From Psychrosphaera haliotis (lineage in GTDB: Bacteria; Pseudomonadota; Gammaproteobacteria; Enterobacterales; Alteromonadaceae), in assembly GCF_009728465.1 (NCBI RefSeq), contig NZ_WOCD01000003.1, positions 62,001 through 126,000 on the forward strand: 64,000 bases of DNA, read 5' to 3'. Shown piece after piece: positions 27,568 through 36,399 of the stretch. Made by a program: the position numbers and the translations under genes. The notes under the pieces were generated by a model. It was given only the letters and a program-made list of their open reading frames with translations, ran no database searches and had not been told where the DNA came from. Position 1 is the first letter of the stretch. Every line of letters begins with the position of its first letter.

Positions 27568-28722
27568 ATGAACTTTTCTTTAACTGAAGAGCAACTCCTA
27601 ATCCAAGATACTGCGCGCCAATTTGCAGAAAATGAGTTGACTCCTAACGCGGCCGAATTAGATAAAACGGGAAACCGTGAAATTCTCCTGAATAACCTCA
27701 AGCAATTAGCCGAATTGGGCTTTATGGGTTTAAATACCAGCGTAGATTATGGCGGTAGTGAAGTAGGAACCGTCGCTTTTAGTATTGCAATTAAAGAGCT
27801 CGCTAAAGGTTGCGCATCAACTGCTGTCACCACTTCCGTGACCAATATGGTTGCCGAAGTTATACAAGCCGTTGGAAACGAAGAGCAAAAAAATAAATAC
27901 CTTCCTAAAATTTGTTCCGGCGAATATCCAGCAGCAGGCTTTTGCTTAACAGAAGCAAGTGCGGGTTCTGATCCAGCAGGTATGAAAACCACAGCTATAA
28001 AAGATGGCAGTGATTACATATTAAATGGCAGTAAAATGTTTATTACTAGTGCGGAATATGCTGGCGTATTTGTTGTTTGGGCTGTCACTGACAAAGAAGC
28101 TAAAAAAGGCAAAGGCATTTCTTGTTTTCTAGTGGAAAACGGAACGCCTGGATTAACAGTGGAAGCCGCTGAACATAAAATGGGCCAAAAAGCGTCAGCG
28201 ACCAATGAAGTTAGATTTGATAACTGTCGTATTCCAGCAACTGCTCTTATGGGCGAAGAAAATAACGGATTTAAAGTAGCTGTGACAGAGCTTGCAGGCG
28301 GCCGTATAGGTATTGGTTCACTAGCGTTAGGTGTTGCTGAAGCTGCCATGGATTATGCTCGCCAGTATATCGCAGAGAGGGAGCAATTTGGCCAGGCATT
28401 AATTAAGTTTCAAGGTCTACAGTGGAAACTTGCTGACCGTTATACCGAACTAGAAGCTGCAAAGTTACTTCTTATGCAAGCTGCTTATCTTAAAGAGCAA
28501 GGTCAACCTTTCTCAAAACAAGCATCGATGGCTAAACTTTTTGCCACAGAAAAAGCCAACGAAATTTGTTACGACGCTATTCAGTTGCTCGGTGGATACG
28601 GCTACATTAGTGAATATCCTGTAGAGCGCATGGCTAGAGACGTTCGTATCACAACAATTTATGAAGGAACGAGCGAAGTACAAAAAATTGTCATTGCTCG
28701 TGAATTATTAAAAGAGATTTAA
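27568..28722 (+). CDS. Acyl-CoA dehydrogenase
   Basis: FAD enzyme that introduces the alpha-beta double bond into an acyl-CoA, 384 residues. Family signatures are GFCLTEASAGSDPAGMKTTA, the QLLGGYGYISEYPVERMARD block, and the catalytic-base region TIYEGTSEVQKIVIARELL. It is followed after 9 nt by a type-2 3-hydroxyacyl-CoA dehydrogenase, suggesting a two-gene operon for short or branched acyl-CoA oxidation, for example isoleucine breakdown. The chain-length preference is not readable from sequence alone. It has its own upstream region of 131 nt after soxR. Confidence 0.94.
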   Translation: MNFSLTEEQLLIQDTARQFAENELTPNAAELDKTGNREILLNNLKQLAELGFMGLNTSVDYGGSEVGTVAFSIAIKELAKGCASTAVTTSVTNMVAEVIQAVGNEEQKNKYLPKICSGEYPAAGFCLTEASAGSDPAGMKTTAIKDGSDYILNGSKMFITSAEYAGVFVVWAVTDKEAKKGKGISCFLVENGTPGLTVEAAEHKMGQKASATNEVRFDNCRIPATALMGEENNGFKVAVTELAGGRIGIGSLALGVAEAAMDYARQYIAEREQFGQALIKFQGLQWKLADRYTELEAAKLLLMQAAYLKEQGQPFSKQASMAKLFATEKANEICYDAIQLLGGYGYISEYPVERMARDVRITTIYEGTSEVQKIVIARELLKEI

Positions 28723-28731
28723 GGAATTATC

Positions 28732-29508
28732 ATGGAATTACGAAATAAAATTGCAATTGTTACGGGTGGAGCTTCAGGCTTAGGTAAAGCCACCAGCCAA
28801 GGTTTGGTAGCTTCAGGCGTTAAAGTCGCTATTTTTGATCTGAATGAAGAGTCTGGAAAACAAGCAATCGATGAGCTTGGTGCTGATAACGCAATGTTTA
28901 TCAGTGTAGATGTCACTAATGCAGAGTCTGTTAGCTCCGCAATAGAAGAAGTAATGAAGGCTTACGGTGCAATTCACATTTTAGTGAACTGCGCTGGTAT
29001 TGCGCCAGCCGCTAAAGTTTTAGACCGAGAAGGCAAAGCGATGGCATTAAACAAGTTTTCAATGGCCATCAATATAAACTTAATTGGTACCTTTAATGTT
29101 GCGTCACAGGTTGCTGAGCAAATGGCAAAAAATGAACCTATGGGTGAAGCCCTAGAGCGCGGTGTAATAATTAATACCGCTTCTGTTGCAGGGTATGAAG
29201 GCCAAATGGGTCAATCTGCATATGCAGCAAGTAAAGGTGGAATAATTGCATTGAGTTTACCTATGGCGCGTGATTTAGCTCGCACAGGTATTCGTGTAAA
29301 TGCCATTGCACCGGGCATTATGGGCACGCCTATGTTGTTAGCGATGCCAGATAACGTGCAAGAAAGCTTAGTAGCAAACATCCAATTCCCGAAAAGAATG
29401 GGTCAACCAAAAGAATTTGCAGATTTGGTTATGCACTTAACATCTAACGCTTATATAAATGCCGAAACTATACGTCTTGATGGCGCAATAAGAATGCAAC
29501 CAAGATAG
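28732..29508 (+). CDS. SDR-family 3-hydroxyacyl-CoA dehydrogenase (HSD17B10-like)
   Basis: NAD-dependent short-chain dehydrogenase of 258 residues. It has the cofactor loop TGGASGLGKA, the NCAG motif, the catalytic Ser in NTASVAGYEG and YxxxK in SAYAASKGG. The insertion LDREGKAMALNKFSMAININ is characteristic of type-2 3-hydroxyacyl-CoA dehydrogenases, which oxidise 2-methyl-3-hydroxybutyryl-CoA and related short hydroxyacyl-CoAs. It lies 9 nt after the acyl-CoA dehydrogenase gene, and the pair can carry out the first and third steps of a beta-oxidation round. A terminator follows. Confidence 0.92.
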   Translation: MELRNKIAIVTGGASGLGKATSQGLVASGVKVAIFDLNEESGKQAIDELGADNAMFISVDVTNAESVSSAIEEVMKAYGAIHILVNCAGIAPAAKVLDREGKAMALNKFSMAININLIGTFNVASQVAEQMAKNEPMGEALERGVIINTASVAGYEGQMGQSAYAASKGGIIALSLPMARDLARTGIRVNAIAPGIMGTPMLLAMPDNVQESLVANIQFPKRMGQPKEFADLVMHLTSNAYINAETIRLDGAIRMQPR

Positions 29509-29540
29509 CCATTCAGAGGCATTGCAATAGAGTAGAAAAC

Positions 29541-29568
29541 AAAAACGGACCTTAGGGTCCGTTTTTTA
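29541..29568 (+). terminator. Terminator of the acyl-CoA dehydrogenase operon
   Basis: AACGGACC-tta-GGGTCCGTT hairpin flanked by an A-run and six T residues. The symmetric flanks would also allow it to act on the minus strand, where the next gene converges. Confidence 0.9.
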
Positions 29569-29615
29569 TTCAATACTTATTTAAGCTAGTAACCGATATA
29601 CAACTAAACGTGCGC

Positions 29616-29942
29616 CTAAGCGTAAAAATCTAAGTGTTCAACGCCATTTTCATCAACGTATTTACCTTTGCCCTGCTTTTTTGGTGTTAGTTCATGTTCA
29701 TTATTCTGTTTGTTTGTACCTGATGCTTTTATCAATTTATTCTGATTGTCGTCCGAGTGAGAAGATTGCTCATCTTTAGCAGACTTACCATCAGAGCTTT
29801 GTTGTTGCTGATTACTCGGATCATCCTCTTCAATGCGCTTTGCTCTCGCATCTTTTGGCGTTTTATCTACATGATAAATGTCTTTTTTGTCTGGTTCATT
29901 CGCAACAGGCCTGCGAATCGCATTATAAATGAAGTCCACCAT
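29616..29942 (-). CDS. Small hydrophilic hypothetical protein
   Basis: Not recognised. A 108-residue, highly charged, Gln/Asn/Ser-rich protein with no signal peptide or membrane segment. The middle (about residues 40-80, with QQQQSSDGKSAKDEQSS) looks disordered. The two ends look more conserved in style: MVDFIYNAIRRPVANEP at the start and YVDENGVEHLDFYA at the end. Its ATG lies about 200 nt from the his leader peptide on the opposite strand. It could be a small cytoplasmic accessory protein; no function can be assigned. Confidence 0.65.
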   Translation of the reverse strand: MVDFIYNAIRRPVANEPDKKDIYHVDKTPKDARAKRIEEDDPSNQQQQSSDGKSAKDEQSSHSDDNQNKLIKASGTNKQNNEHELTPKKQGKGKYVDENGVEHLDFYA

Positions 29943-30079
29943 GATCTTTGTCCTTATATCCTTAGTAATGAACAGGGCTGAATAATTGAGTAAAGTTTAC
30001 ATTTTGTGCAATTATTAACCACTTATCGACCGATATGCAAATAGATTAAGTTTTTTTGTGTTTTGTTATATACAAGCGG

Positions 30080-30108
30080 TTGCTTTTATTTTCATCTAGG
30101 TTTATTTT
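30080..30108 (+). promoter_or_regulatory. Candidate promoter of the his operon
   Basis: TTGCTT (30080-30085), 17-bp spacer, TATTTT (30103-30108), ending 40 nt before the leader peptide start. Moderate match only. Confidence 0.5.
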
Positions 30109-30148
30109 GTGCACATCAACTTTACGAAATTAGAAAAAACGAAAACTC

Positions 30149-30205
30149 ATGAATTTTACAAACGTAAATACAATTTGGTTCCATCATCACGTACCAACGG
30201 AATAG
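30149..30205 (+). CDS. hisL: his operon leader peptide
   Basis: An 18-codon reading frame, MNFTNVNTIWFHHHVPTE, with three consecutive histidine codons (30182-30190) just ahead of the attenuator hairpins. Ribosome stalling at these codons when charged tRNA-His is scarce would favour the antiterminator. E. coli has seven His codons in a row, so this leader may respond less steeply. It has no strong ribosome binding site. Confidence 0.85.
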   Translation: MNFTNVNTIWFHHHVPTE

Positions 30206-30222
30206 TTTTCGGCTAATTTCGC

Positions 30223-30293
30223 TGGAGGCTATTGTCAGTCCTCCAAGCACATAATTATTGAGCCCTGGAGGATAATATCTTCTGGGGTTTTTT
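30223..30293 (+). promoter_or_regulatory. his attenuator
   Basis: Three mutually exclusive hairpins are visible. Pause: GGAGG (30224-30228) with CCTCC (30240-30244). Antiterminator: TCCTCCA (30239-30245) with TGGAGGA (30266-30272). Terminator: CCCTGGAGG (30263-30271) with CTTCTGGGG (30279-30287, some G-U pairs) followed by six T residues. This is the classical amino-acid attenuator layout, between the His-rich leader peptide and hisG. Confidence 0.88.
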
Positions 30294-30357
30294 CGTTTTA
30301 GGGTTTAACAATTTAATTTAATACTAAAAATTTAGTGCAAATAAAGTAGGAATACAC

Positions 30358-31257
30358 ATGACTGACAAGAATAGATTAAGAATCGCGGTACAGAAAAAAG
30401 GTCGTTTAAGCGATGAGTCAATAAAGTTACTTAAAGCGATTGGTGTAAAGCTATCAATCAGAGACAGACTGCTTATTGCACACTCTACTAACTTACCTAT
30501 CGATTTATTATTAGTACGCGATGATGATATTCCAGGCTTAGTAATGGACGGTATCGCAGATTTAGGTTTTATTGGTGAAAATGAACTTGAAGAAAAAATG
30601 CTTGAAAGACAAGCATCTAATGAACCTGCTGAATATAAAACACTTAAACGATTAGAGTATGGCGGTTGTCGTTTATCTATTGCTGTACCTAATGAATTTG
30701 ATTACAAGGGCTTAGAGTCTTTAAATCAAACTAAAATAGCAACAACCTACCCTTACTTACTTAAGCGCTTTTTAGTTGCAAACAATATAAATGCACAACC
30801 GGTAATGTTAACGGGTTCAGTTGAAGTGGCACCGCGAGCTGGTATTGCTGAAGCTATTTGTGACTTGGTATCTACCGGTGCAACACTAGAAGCGAACGGC
30901 TTAGAAGAAGCGACAGAAATTTTTGTATCTAAAGCTGTTTTAATTCAAAAGTCTGAAGCGCTGACTGCAGAAAAACAAAAATTAGTAGATACCCTTCTGC
31001 CAAGAATTAATGGCGTTATGCAAGCTAAAGAATCTAAATACATCATGCTACACGCGCCTATCGCTAAGCTAGAAGAAGTTAAAAAGCTTCTACCAGGTGC
31101 AGAAGATCCTACTGTATTACCTCTGTCAGAAAACAGCGACCAAGCCGCTATCCACGTTGTTAGTCCAGAAAATCTATTCTGGGAAACAATGGAGCAATTA
31201 AAAGCGTTAGGTTGCACATCAATATTGGTAATGCCAATTGAAAAAATGATGGGCTAA
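30358..31257 (+). CDS. hisG: ATP phosphoribosyltransferase (long form)
   Basis: First step of histidine synthesis: ATP plus PRPP gives phosphoribosyl-ATP, feedback-inhibited by histidine. At 299 residues it is the long, hexameric form with a C-terminal regulatory domain ([16 protein letters not shown] end). The PRPP-binding region lies in [18 protein letters not shown]. It begins after the attenuator and starts [20 protein letters not shown], the typical N-terminus. It is followed after 29 nt by hisD. Confidence 0.97.
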   Translation: MTDKNRLRIAVQKKGRLSDESIKLLKAIGVKLSIRDRLLIAHSTNLPIDLLLVRDDDIPGLVMDGIADLGFIGENELEEKMLERQASNEPAEYKTLKRLEYGGCRLSIAVPNEFDYKGLESLNQTKIATTYPYLLKRFLVANNINAQPVMLTGSVEVAPRAGIAEAICDLVSTGATLEANGLEEATEIFVSKAVLIQKSEALTAEKQKLVDTLLPRINGVMQAKESKYIMLHAPIAKLEEVKKLLPGAEDPTVLPLSENSDQAAIHVVSPENLFWETMEQLKALGCTSILVMPIEKMMG

Positions 31258-31286
31258 TTGGTTAAGCACTAAAGGTAAATTTCCAC

Positions 31287-32609
31287 ATGATCACATGGCA
31301 AAATCTAACATTAGCAGAGCAAAAGTCGGCATTGTCTCGACCGGCGATCGCAAATCGTGCTGATTTAACAAGTAAAGTCTTAGACATTGTAAATATGGTC
31401 AAAGACAAAGGAGACGATGCGTTACTCACGCTGACGAAAAAGTTTGACGGTTTATCACTAAACTCTGTGGCACTGCCTTCGTCACAAGCAGAAGACATTA
31501 TTGCGACACTTGGTGATGAGCAACGAGCTGCGATTGAATTAGCCTATGGCCAAATTAAACGTTTTCATGAAGCACAGGTACAAGCGGACGTTAAAGTAGA
31601 AACGAGTCCTGGTGTGGTTTGTGAATTGATCACGCAAGCTATTAGCTCAGTAGGTTTATATATTCCTGGTGGCAGTGCTCCGTTACCTTCAACTGTTTTA
31701 ATGCTAGGTGTTCCAGCTCAAATAGCAGGCTGTAAAAGAACCGTTTTGTGTACTCCGCCGGACACTTCTGAGGGCAACAAAGGCGGAATTACCGCTGAAA
31801 TCCTTTATGCAGCAAAACTATGTGGCATTAAAGAAATTTACCGAACTGGTGGCGCGCAAGCAATAGCAGCAATGGCATATGGTACTGAGTCGATTGCCGC
31901 AGTAGATAAGATTTTTGGGCCTGGTAATAGCTTTGTTACTGAAGCTAAACAGTTGGTTGCTCAAGACCCTGCTGGAGCGGCCATTGATATGCCAGCAGGT
32001 CCTTCTGAGGTTTTAGTACTTGCTGATGCCAATGCAAACCCAGCGTTTGTAGCGGCGGACCTTTTATCGCAAGCCGAACACGGACCTGACTCGCAAGTTA
32101 TCTTAGTGTCAGATTCACTACAGCTAATTGAAAAAACTAAACAGGATATCGAGTCACAGCTAACTTTGCTGCCTCGTGCTGATATTGCGAAAAAAGCGTT
32201 GGCAAATAGTCGCTTTATTCTAGCATCGGACTTGAACGAAGCGGTTGAAATTAGTAATCAGTACGCCCCTGAACACTTAATTGTGCAGTTTGACAATGCA
32301 AGAAGCTGGCTTAGTAAGTTAGATAATGCAGCTTCGGTTTTCTTAGGTGCTTATACACCAGAAAGCGCCGGAGATTATGCGAGTGGCACAAACCATGTTT
32401 TACCTACTTATGGGTACTCTAAAGTTCTAAGCTCACTAAACTTAGCAGACTTTACTCGTAAATTTACGGTACAAGAAATAACGCCTAATGGTCTAGCGGC
32501 CATTGGTCCGGCAATTATGACGTTAGCCGCTGCTGAAGGTTTAGACGCGCACAGAAACGCGGTTGGTCTTAGACTTGAGCAATTGCAAAAAGAGAAATCA
32601 AATGACTGA
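31287..32609 (+). CDS. hisD: Histidinol dehydrogenase
   Basis: Zinc enzyme for the last two oxidations, histidinol to histidine, using NAD. It has 440 residues. Signatures include the VGLYIPGGSAPLPSTVLMLG loop, KIFGPGNSFVTEAKQLV, and the zinc/catalytic region DLLSQAEHGPDSQ. The C-terminal SAGDYASGTNHVLPT is also present. Its stop codon overlaps the hisC start by 8 nt. Confidence 0.97.
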   Translation: MITWQNLTLAEQKSALSRPAIANRADLTSKVLDIVNMVKDKGDDALLTLTKKFDGLSLNSVALPSSQAEDIIATLGDEQRAAIELAYGQIKRFHEAQVQADVKVETSPGVVCELITQAISSVGLYIPGGSAPLPSTVLMLGVPAQIAGCKRTVLCTPPDTSEGNKGGITAEILYAAKLCGIKEIYRTGGAQAIAAMAYGTESIAAVDKIFGPGNSFVTEAKQLVAQDPAGAAIDMPAGPSEVLVLADANANPAFVAADLLSQAEHGPDSQVILVSDSLQLIEKTKQDIESQLTLLPRADIAKKALANSRFILASDLNEAVEISNQYAPEHLIVQFDNARSWLSKLDNAASVFLGAYTPESAGDYASGTNHVLPTYGYSKVLSSLNLADFTRKFTVQEITPNGLAAIGPAIMTLAAAEGLDAHRNAVGLRLEQLQKEKSND

Positions 32610-33723
32610 TAATCTAAATAAGACTTCAACACTCGTTGATAAACTTATCCGCCCTGAGCTTAAAGAGTTAAAGCCTTATGAGTCGGCTCGACGTTTATTC
32701 AGCATGTCAGGCTCTGACGATACCAATACAGTTTGGCTAAATGCCAATGAAAACCCTTACAGCCCTAATGTTAGCGCTGATCCCAGTCTTTACAATCGTT
32801 ACCCAGACTTTCAGCCTGAACCACTTATTAACGCTTACAGCCAATATGCCGCGGTAAAGCCGGAACAAGTGTTAGCGACAAGAGGCGCTGATGAAGGCAT
32901 CGAGTTGCTAATACGAACTTTCTGTAGTCCGGGACAGAATATCATTATCTGCCCTCCTACTTACGGTATGTATGCAATTAGTGCTGAAACGGCAAACGTA
33001 AATGTAACTAAAGTTCCACTTTTACCGTCTTTTCAATTGGACGTTAACAGCATACTTAACCAAGTTGATAATGCGCAAATCGTCTTTATTTGCTCGCCTA
33101 ACAATCCAACAGGTGATGTAATAAACCGTAATGACCTAGTATCGGTTTTAGAAGCGACCAAAGGACACGCCATTGTTGTTGCTGATGAGGCTTATATAGA
33201 GTTTAGTACTGAAGATACCGTTACAGAGCTAATGAATTCATATCCGAACTTAGTGGTATTACGTACATTGTCTAAAGCATTTGCATTAGCTGGCTTGCGT
33301 TGTGGTTTTACACTGGCGTCTGAAGCTATTATTAACGCTATGAAAAAAGTCATTGCGCCTTACCCTATTCCAGCACCAGTTGCACAAATGGCAACTCAAG
33401 CATTAAGTGAAGAGGGATTATTATGGATGCGACGATGCGTTAACGAATTAAACAATCGCCGCGATGCCTTTATAGAAAAAGCAAAAACTTGGCGGTTTGC
33501 GAACGAAGTTTATCCTTCAAAAACAAATTTTGTTTTGATGAAACTATCTGAAACGCTTGACGCTAATAAGGTAATGACATTATTTACCGAACAACAAATT
33601 TTACTGCGCAATCAATCTAAACAGTTAATGCTAAATAATACCATTAGGGTAACCATTGGTAGTGAAGAAGAAATGGCCGCTGTTGAAAACGTATTTAACC
33701 TAATTGAACAAAAACTGGACTAA
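32602..33723 (+). CDS. hisC: Histidinol-phosphate aminotransferase
   Basis: PLP enzyme converting imidazole acetol phosphate to histidinol phosphate, 373 residues. The ATG overlapping the end of hisD by 8 nt is chosen ([15 protein letters not shown]) because it fits translational coupling and length. The PLP lysine is in [16 protein letters not shown], and the cofactor-binding aspartate and tyrosine region is ADEAYIEF. It ends 4 nt before hisB. Confidence 0.97.
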   Translation: MTDNLNKTSTLVDKLIRPELKELKPYESARRLFSMSGSDDTNTVWLNANENPYSPNVSADPSLYNRYPDFQPEPLINAYSQYAAVKPEQVLATRGADEGIELLIRTFCSPGQNIIICPPTYGMYAISAETANVNVTKVPLLPSFQLDVNSILNQVDNAQIVFICSPNNPTGDVINRNDLVSVLEATKGHAIVVADEAYIEFSTEDTVTELMNSYPNLVVLRTLSKAFALAGLRCGFTLASEAIINAMKKVIAPYPIPAPVAQMATQALSEEGLLWMRRCVNELNNRRDAFIEKAKTWRFANEVYPSKTNFVLMKLSETLDANKVMTLFTEQQILLRNQSKQLMLNNTIRVTIGSEEEMAAVENVFNLIEQKLD

Positions 33724-33727
33724 CACA

Positions 33728-34810
33728 ATGAGCAAGCAACAACCTATACTATTTATTGATCGCGACGGCACTCTTGTTCAAGAGCCGCCTGTAGACAAAC
33801 AATTAGACCGTTTAGACAAACTCGTATTTGAGCCGCTAGTTGTGCCGGTATTAACTCGTTTACAGCAAAAAGGTTATCGTCTAGTTATGGTATCTAACCA
33901 AGACGGACTTGGTACAGACGCATTTCCTCAAGCTGACTTTGATGCACCACACAATCAAATGATGGCGTTTTTTGAATCTCAAGGTGTTACTTTTGACGAT
34001 GTTTTAATATGTCCTCACTTTAACCATGAAGATTGTAGCTGCAGAAAACCAAAGTTAGGCCTGGTAAAAGATTACCTTCAAGAAGGTAAAGTCGACTTCA
34101 CTGATTCTTATGTGATTGGTGACCGCATTACGGATATTCAACTCGCTGAAAATATGGGTATTGTTGGCATTCAATATTCGCCAGAAAAAATGGATTGGTT
34201 AGCAATTGAAAAGTTCTTAGCACAACAAAAAGAGCAAAACCGCCAGGCAAAAGTGACGCGCACCACGTCTGAAACAAACATCAATGTATTTGTAGATTTA
34301 GATAGTACTGAGAAATCAAATATTCAAACGGGTATCGGATTTTTTGACCATATGCTTGATCAGATAGCATCGCATGGTGGTTTTTACTTAGACCTAACAA
34401 CCGATGGTGATTTACACATTGATGACCACCACTCTGTTGAAGATACCGCTCTTGCGCTAGGACAAGCTTTAAAAGAAGCATTAGGTGACAAACGTGGCAT
34501 TGGTCGTTTTGGCTTTGTGCTGCCTATGGACGAATGTAAAGCAGAAGCAACGCTAGACATTTCTGGTCGACCTTATTTAGTTTTTAACTCTGAATTTACT
34601 GACAACCGTGTAGGTGATATGTCCACACAAATGGTTGAGCACTTCTTTTTCTCGTTAAGTCAGGCAATGGGACTCACCTTGCACCTTTCGACTACAAAAG
34701 GAAATGCCCACCACCAAGTAGAGAGTTTGTTTAAAGTATTTGGCCGAGCTTTACGCGCCGCTATTAAAGTTGAAGGTGATGTACTTCCGTCTACAAAAGG
34801 GGCGTTGTAA
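33728..34810 (+). CDS. hisB: Bifunctional imidazoleglycerol-phosphate dehydratase / histidinol-phosphatase
   Basis: Fusion of two enzymes in 360 residues. The N-terminal HAD phosphatase ([11 protein letters not shown]) contains a zinc-binding [13 protein letters not shown] loop and [13 protein letters not shown]. The C-terminal IGP dehydratase carries metal-binding motifs [13 protein letters not shown] and [14 protein letters not shown]. The fusion is typical of gammaproteobacteria. I chose the ATG at 33728, 4 nt after hisC, over an earlier one inside hisC. The stop overlaps the hisH start by one base. Confidence 0.97.
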   Translation: MSKQQPILFIDRDGTLVQEPPVDKQLDRLDKLVFEPLVVPVLTRLQQKGYRLVMVSNQDGLGTDAFPQADFDAPHNQMMAFFESQGVTFDDVLICPHFNHEDCSCRKPKLGLVKDYLQEGKVDFTDSYVIGDRITDIQLAENMGIVGIQYSPEKMDWLAIEKFLAQQKEQNRQAKVTRTTSETNINVFVDLDSTEKSNIQTGIGFFDHMLDQIASHGGFYLDLTTDGDLHIDDHHSVEDTALALGQALKEALGDKRGIGRFGFVLPMDECKAEATLDISGRPYLVFNSEFTDNRVGDMSTQMVEHFFFSLSQAMGLTLHLSTTKGNAHHQVESLFKVFGRALRAAIKVEGDVLPSTKGAL

Positions 34811-35451
34811 TGTCGGGTGACTCTAAGCCAATAAACTTGGTTATTGTTAATACCGGGTGCGCCAATATTTACTCTGTGCAATGTGCTTTTGAACGTCTTG
34901 GCGTTGAAGTTACCGTGTCAGATAACCCTGCAGTTATCAAAGCGGCTGACAAGGTGTTGTTACCTGGTGTCGGCTCAGCATTTGCGGCTATGAAAAGTAT
35001 CGAGCAAAAGCAATTAACTAGCGTTATTCAGTCGCTAACTCAGCCTGTACTTGGCATTTGTTTGGGCATGCAGCTTATGGCCAAAAGCTCAAACGAAAAA
35101 CCGGGTTCGCACTTGGTTACGTCAAAAACAGATACCGTTGAGTGTTTAGGTTTGATCCCCACCGTAATTGAACGAATGGAAGCGGGAGAACTAGTACTGC
35201 CGCATATGGGTTGGAATGAAGTGACACTGGATTCCCCTCACCCTTTGTTTAAAAACATAGAACAAGGTGCATTTTTCTATTTTGTTCATAGCTTTTGTGC
35301 GCCAATATCAGTCAATACATTAGCTAAATGTAACTATCACTTAGATTTTTCTGCTGCCATTTATCACAACAACTTTTTTGGCGTGCAATTCCACCCTGAG
35401 AGAAGTGGTAAAGCCGGCGAGCAATTACTTAGGAACTTTATCGAGCTATAA
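34810..35451 (+). CDS. hisH: Imidazole glycerol phosphate synthase glutaminase subunit
   Basis: Class I glutamine amidotransferase of 213 residues that supplies ammonia to HisF. The nucleophile cysteine is in GICLGMQLM, and the His/Glu pair in GVQFHPERSGKAGEQLL. Its start overlaps the hisB stop (TAATG). Its obligate partner hisF is not in this operon or elsewhere in the window. An 89-nt gap with a long palindrome separates it from hisA. Confidence 0.96.
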   Translation: MSGDSKPINLVIVNTGCANIYSVQCAFERLGVEVTVSDNPAVIKAADKVLLPGVGSAFAAMKSIEQKQLTSVIQSLTQPVLGICLGMQLMAKSSNEKPGSHLVTSKTDTVECLGLIPTVIERMEAGELVLPHMGWNEVTLDSPHPLFKNIEQGAFFYFVHSFCAPISVNTLAKCNYHLDFSAAIYHNNFFGVQFHPERSGKAGEQLLRNFIEL

Positions 35452-35480
35452 CAAACGTTGCTTTTGAAGGCTCAATGTAG

Positions 35481-35508
35481 CTAATAGCTAATAGCTATTA
35501 GTTATTAG
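35481..35508. repeat. 28-bp near-perfect palindrome between hisH and hisA
   Basis: CTAATAG repeated, followed by CTATTAG and TTATTAG: a 14-bp arm on each side with no loop and one imperfect pair. No T-run follows, so it is not a standard terminator. It could be an mRNA processing or stabilising element within the operon. Confidence 0.75.
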
Positions 35509-35540
35509 TTAAACAAGATAATAAAGATATTAGGATTTAC

Positions 35541-36302
35541 ATGATTATCCCAGCAATAGACTTAATAGAAGGATCTGTTGTCCGTTTATACCAAGGCGAC
35601 TACGGACAAAAAACAGAATATAAAATTGACCCCGTTGAATTGGTAAAACAATATGCTGCTGCAAAAGCAGAATGGCTGCATATTGTTGATCTTACGGGAG
35701 CAAAGGACACTTCAAAACGCCAGCTGTCGTTAATTAAAAGCATGGTTGATTTAGATGTAATGAAGTTTCAAGCTGGCGGCGGCATTAGAACAGAGCAAGA
35801 CATAATTGACCTGTTCGATATTGGTGTTAGTCGTGTGGTTATTGGCTCATTGGCCGTTAATGACTCTGACTTAGTGCTGTCATGGTTTGAAAAGTACGGT
35901 GCAGAAAAAATTGTTCTGGCACTGGACGTTAACATTGACGAAAACGGCAACAAGTATATTGCAACGCATGGTTGGCAGGAAAGCTCAGGCACAACGTTAG
36001 AGTCTGTGGTAGATAAGTTTCTAAACGTTGGACTTAAGCACGTACTTTGCACAGACATTAGCAAAGATGGAACACTTCAAGGTCCAAACCAAGAGCTTTA
36101 TAGTGCTCTTGCTGAGCAATATCCTGAAATTAGCTGGCAAGCTTCTGGCGGCATTAGTAGTTTAGAAGACATAAAAATAGCTCTAACGAACATCAAAGGT
36201 TCTGGTTTAGCAAATAACAGCCCAAGCGGAGTTATTCTTGGTCGTTCATTGCTAGAAGGCAAATTTGAGCTAGCTGAAGCGATGCAACTTGTTAAAAGCT
36301 AA
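35541..36302 (+). CDS. hisA: Phosphoribosyl-formimino-AICAR ribotide isomerase
   Basis: TIM-barrel Amadori isomerase of 253 residues. It starts [20 protein letters not shown] with the catalytic aspartate in AIDL; the second catalytic aspartate lies in [15 protein letters not shown]. Phosphate-binding loops are seen in [11 protein letters not shown] and [11 protein letters not shown]. In E. coli hisF and hisI follow directly; here a hairpin overlaps the hisA stop codon and an unrelated lipoprotein gene follows. It is therefore the last gene of this his transcription unit. Confidence 0.96.
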   Translation: MIIPAIDLIEGSVVRLYQGDYGQKTEYKIDPVELVKQYAAAKAEWLHIVDLTGAKDTSKRQLSLIKSMVDLDVMKFQAGGGIRTEQDIIDLFDIGVSRVVIGSLAVNDSDLVLSWFEKYGAEKIVLALDVNIDENGNKYIATHGWQESSGTTLESVVDKFLNVGLKHVLCTDISKDGTLQGPNQELYSALAEQYPEISWQASGGISSLEDIKIALTNIKGSGLANNSPSGVILGRSLLEGKFELAEAMQLVKS

Positions 36303-36312
36303 TAGCTTTTTA
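36294..36312 (+). terminator. Short terminator overlapping the hisA stop codon
   Basis: AAAAGCT-aat-AGCTTTTTA hairpin whose left arm includes the last hisA codons and stop. It is followed by a short T-run, but the stem is weak and AT-rich. Confidence 0.5.
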
Positions 36313-36338
36313 TAAGTTACACTTACCTTAGTACATTT

Positions 36339-36391
36339 ACTTCCTTGAAATTTTAAGCAATACTTTATTTAATATTGTTTTTCAAGGAAGT
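36339..36391 (+). promoter_or_regulatory. Large 5'-UTR hairpin that masks the ribosome binding site of the lipoprotein gene
   Basis: ACTTCCTTGAAA (36339-36350) pairs perfectly with TTTCAAGGAAGT (36380-36391). After a small bulge a second stem AGCAATA / TATTGTT (36356-36362 with 36373-36379) closes a 10-nt loop. The right arm contains AAGGAAG, the only Shine-Dalgarno sequence before the ATG at 36400, so the fold would block translation. This looks like a thermometer- or ligand-type switch, but that is inference. Confidence 0.65.
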
Positions 36392-36399
36392 TATCAACA

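Noticed and set aside
35471..35515. hisH-hisA palindrome as a transcription terminator
   Set aside because: No T-run follows, the stem is AT-rich, and hisA lies directly downstream on the same strand.
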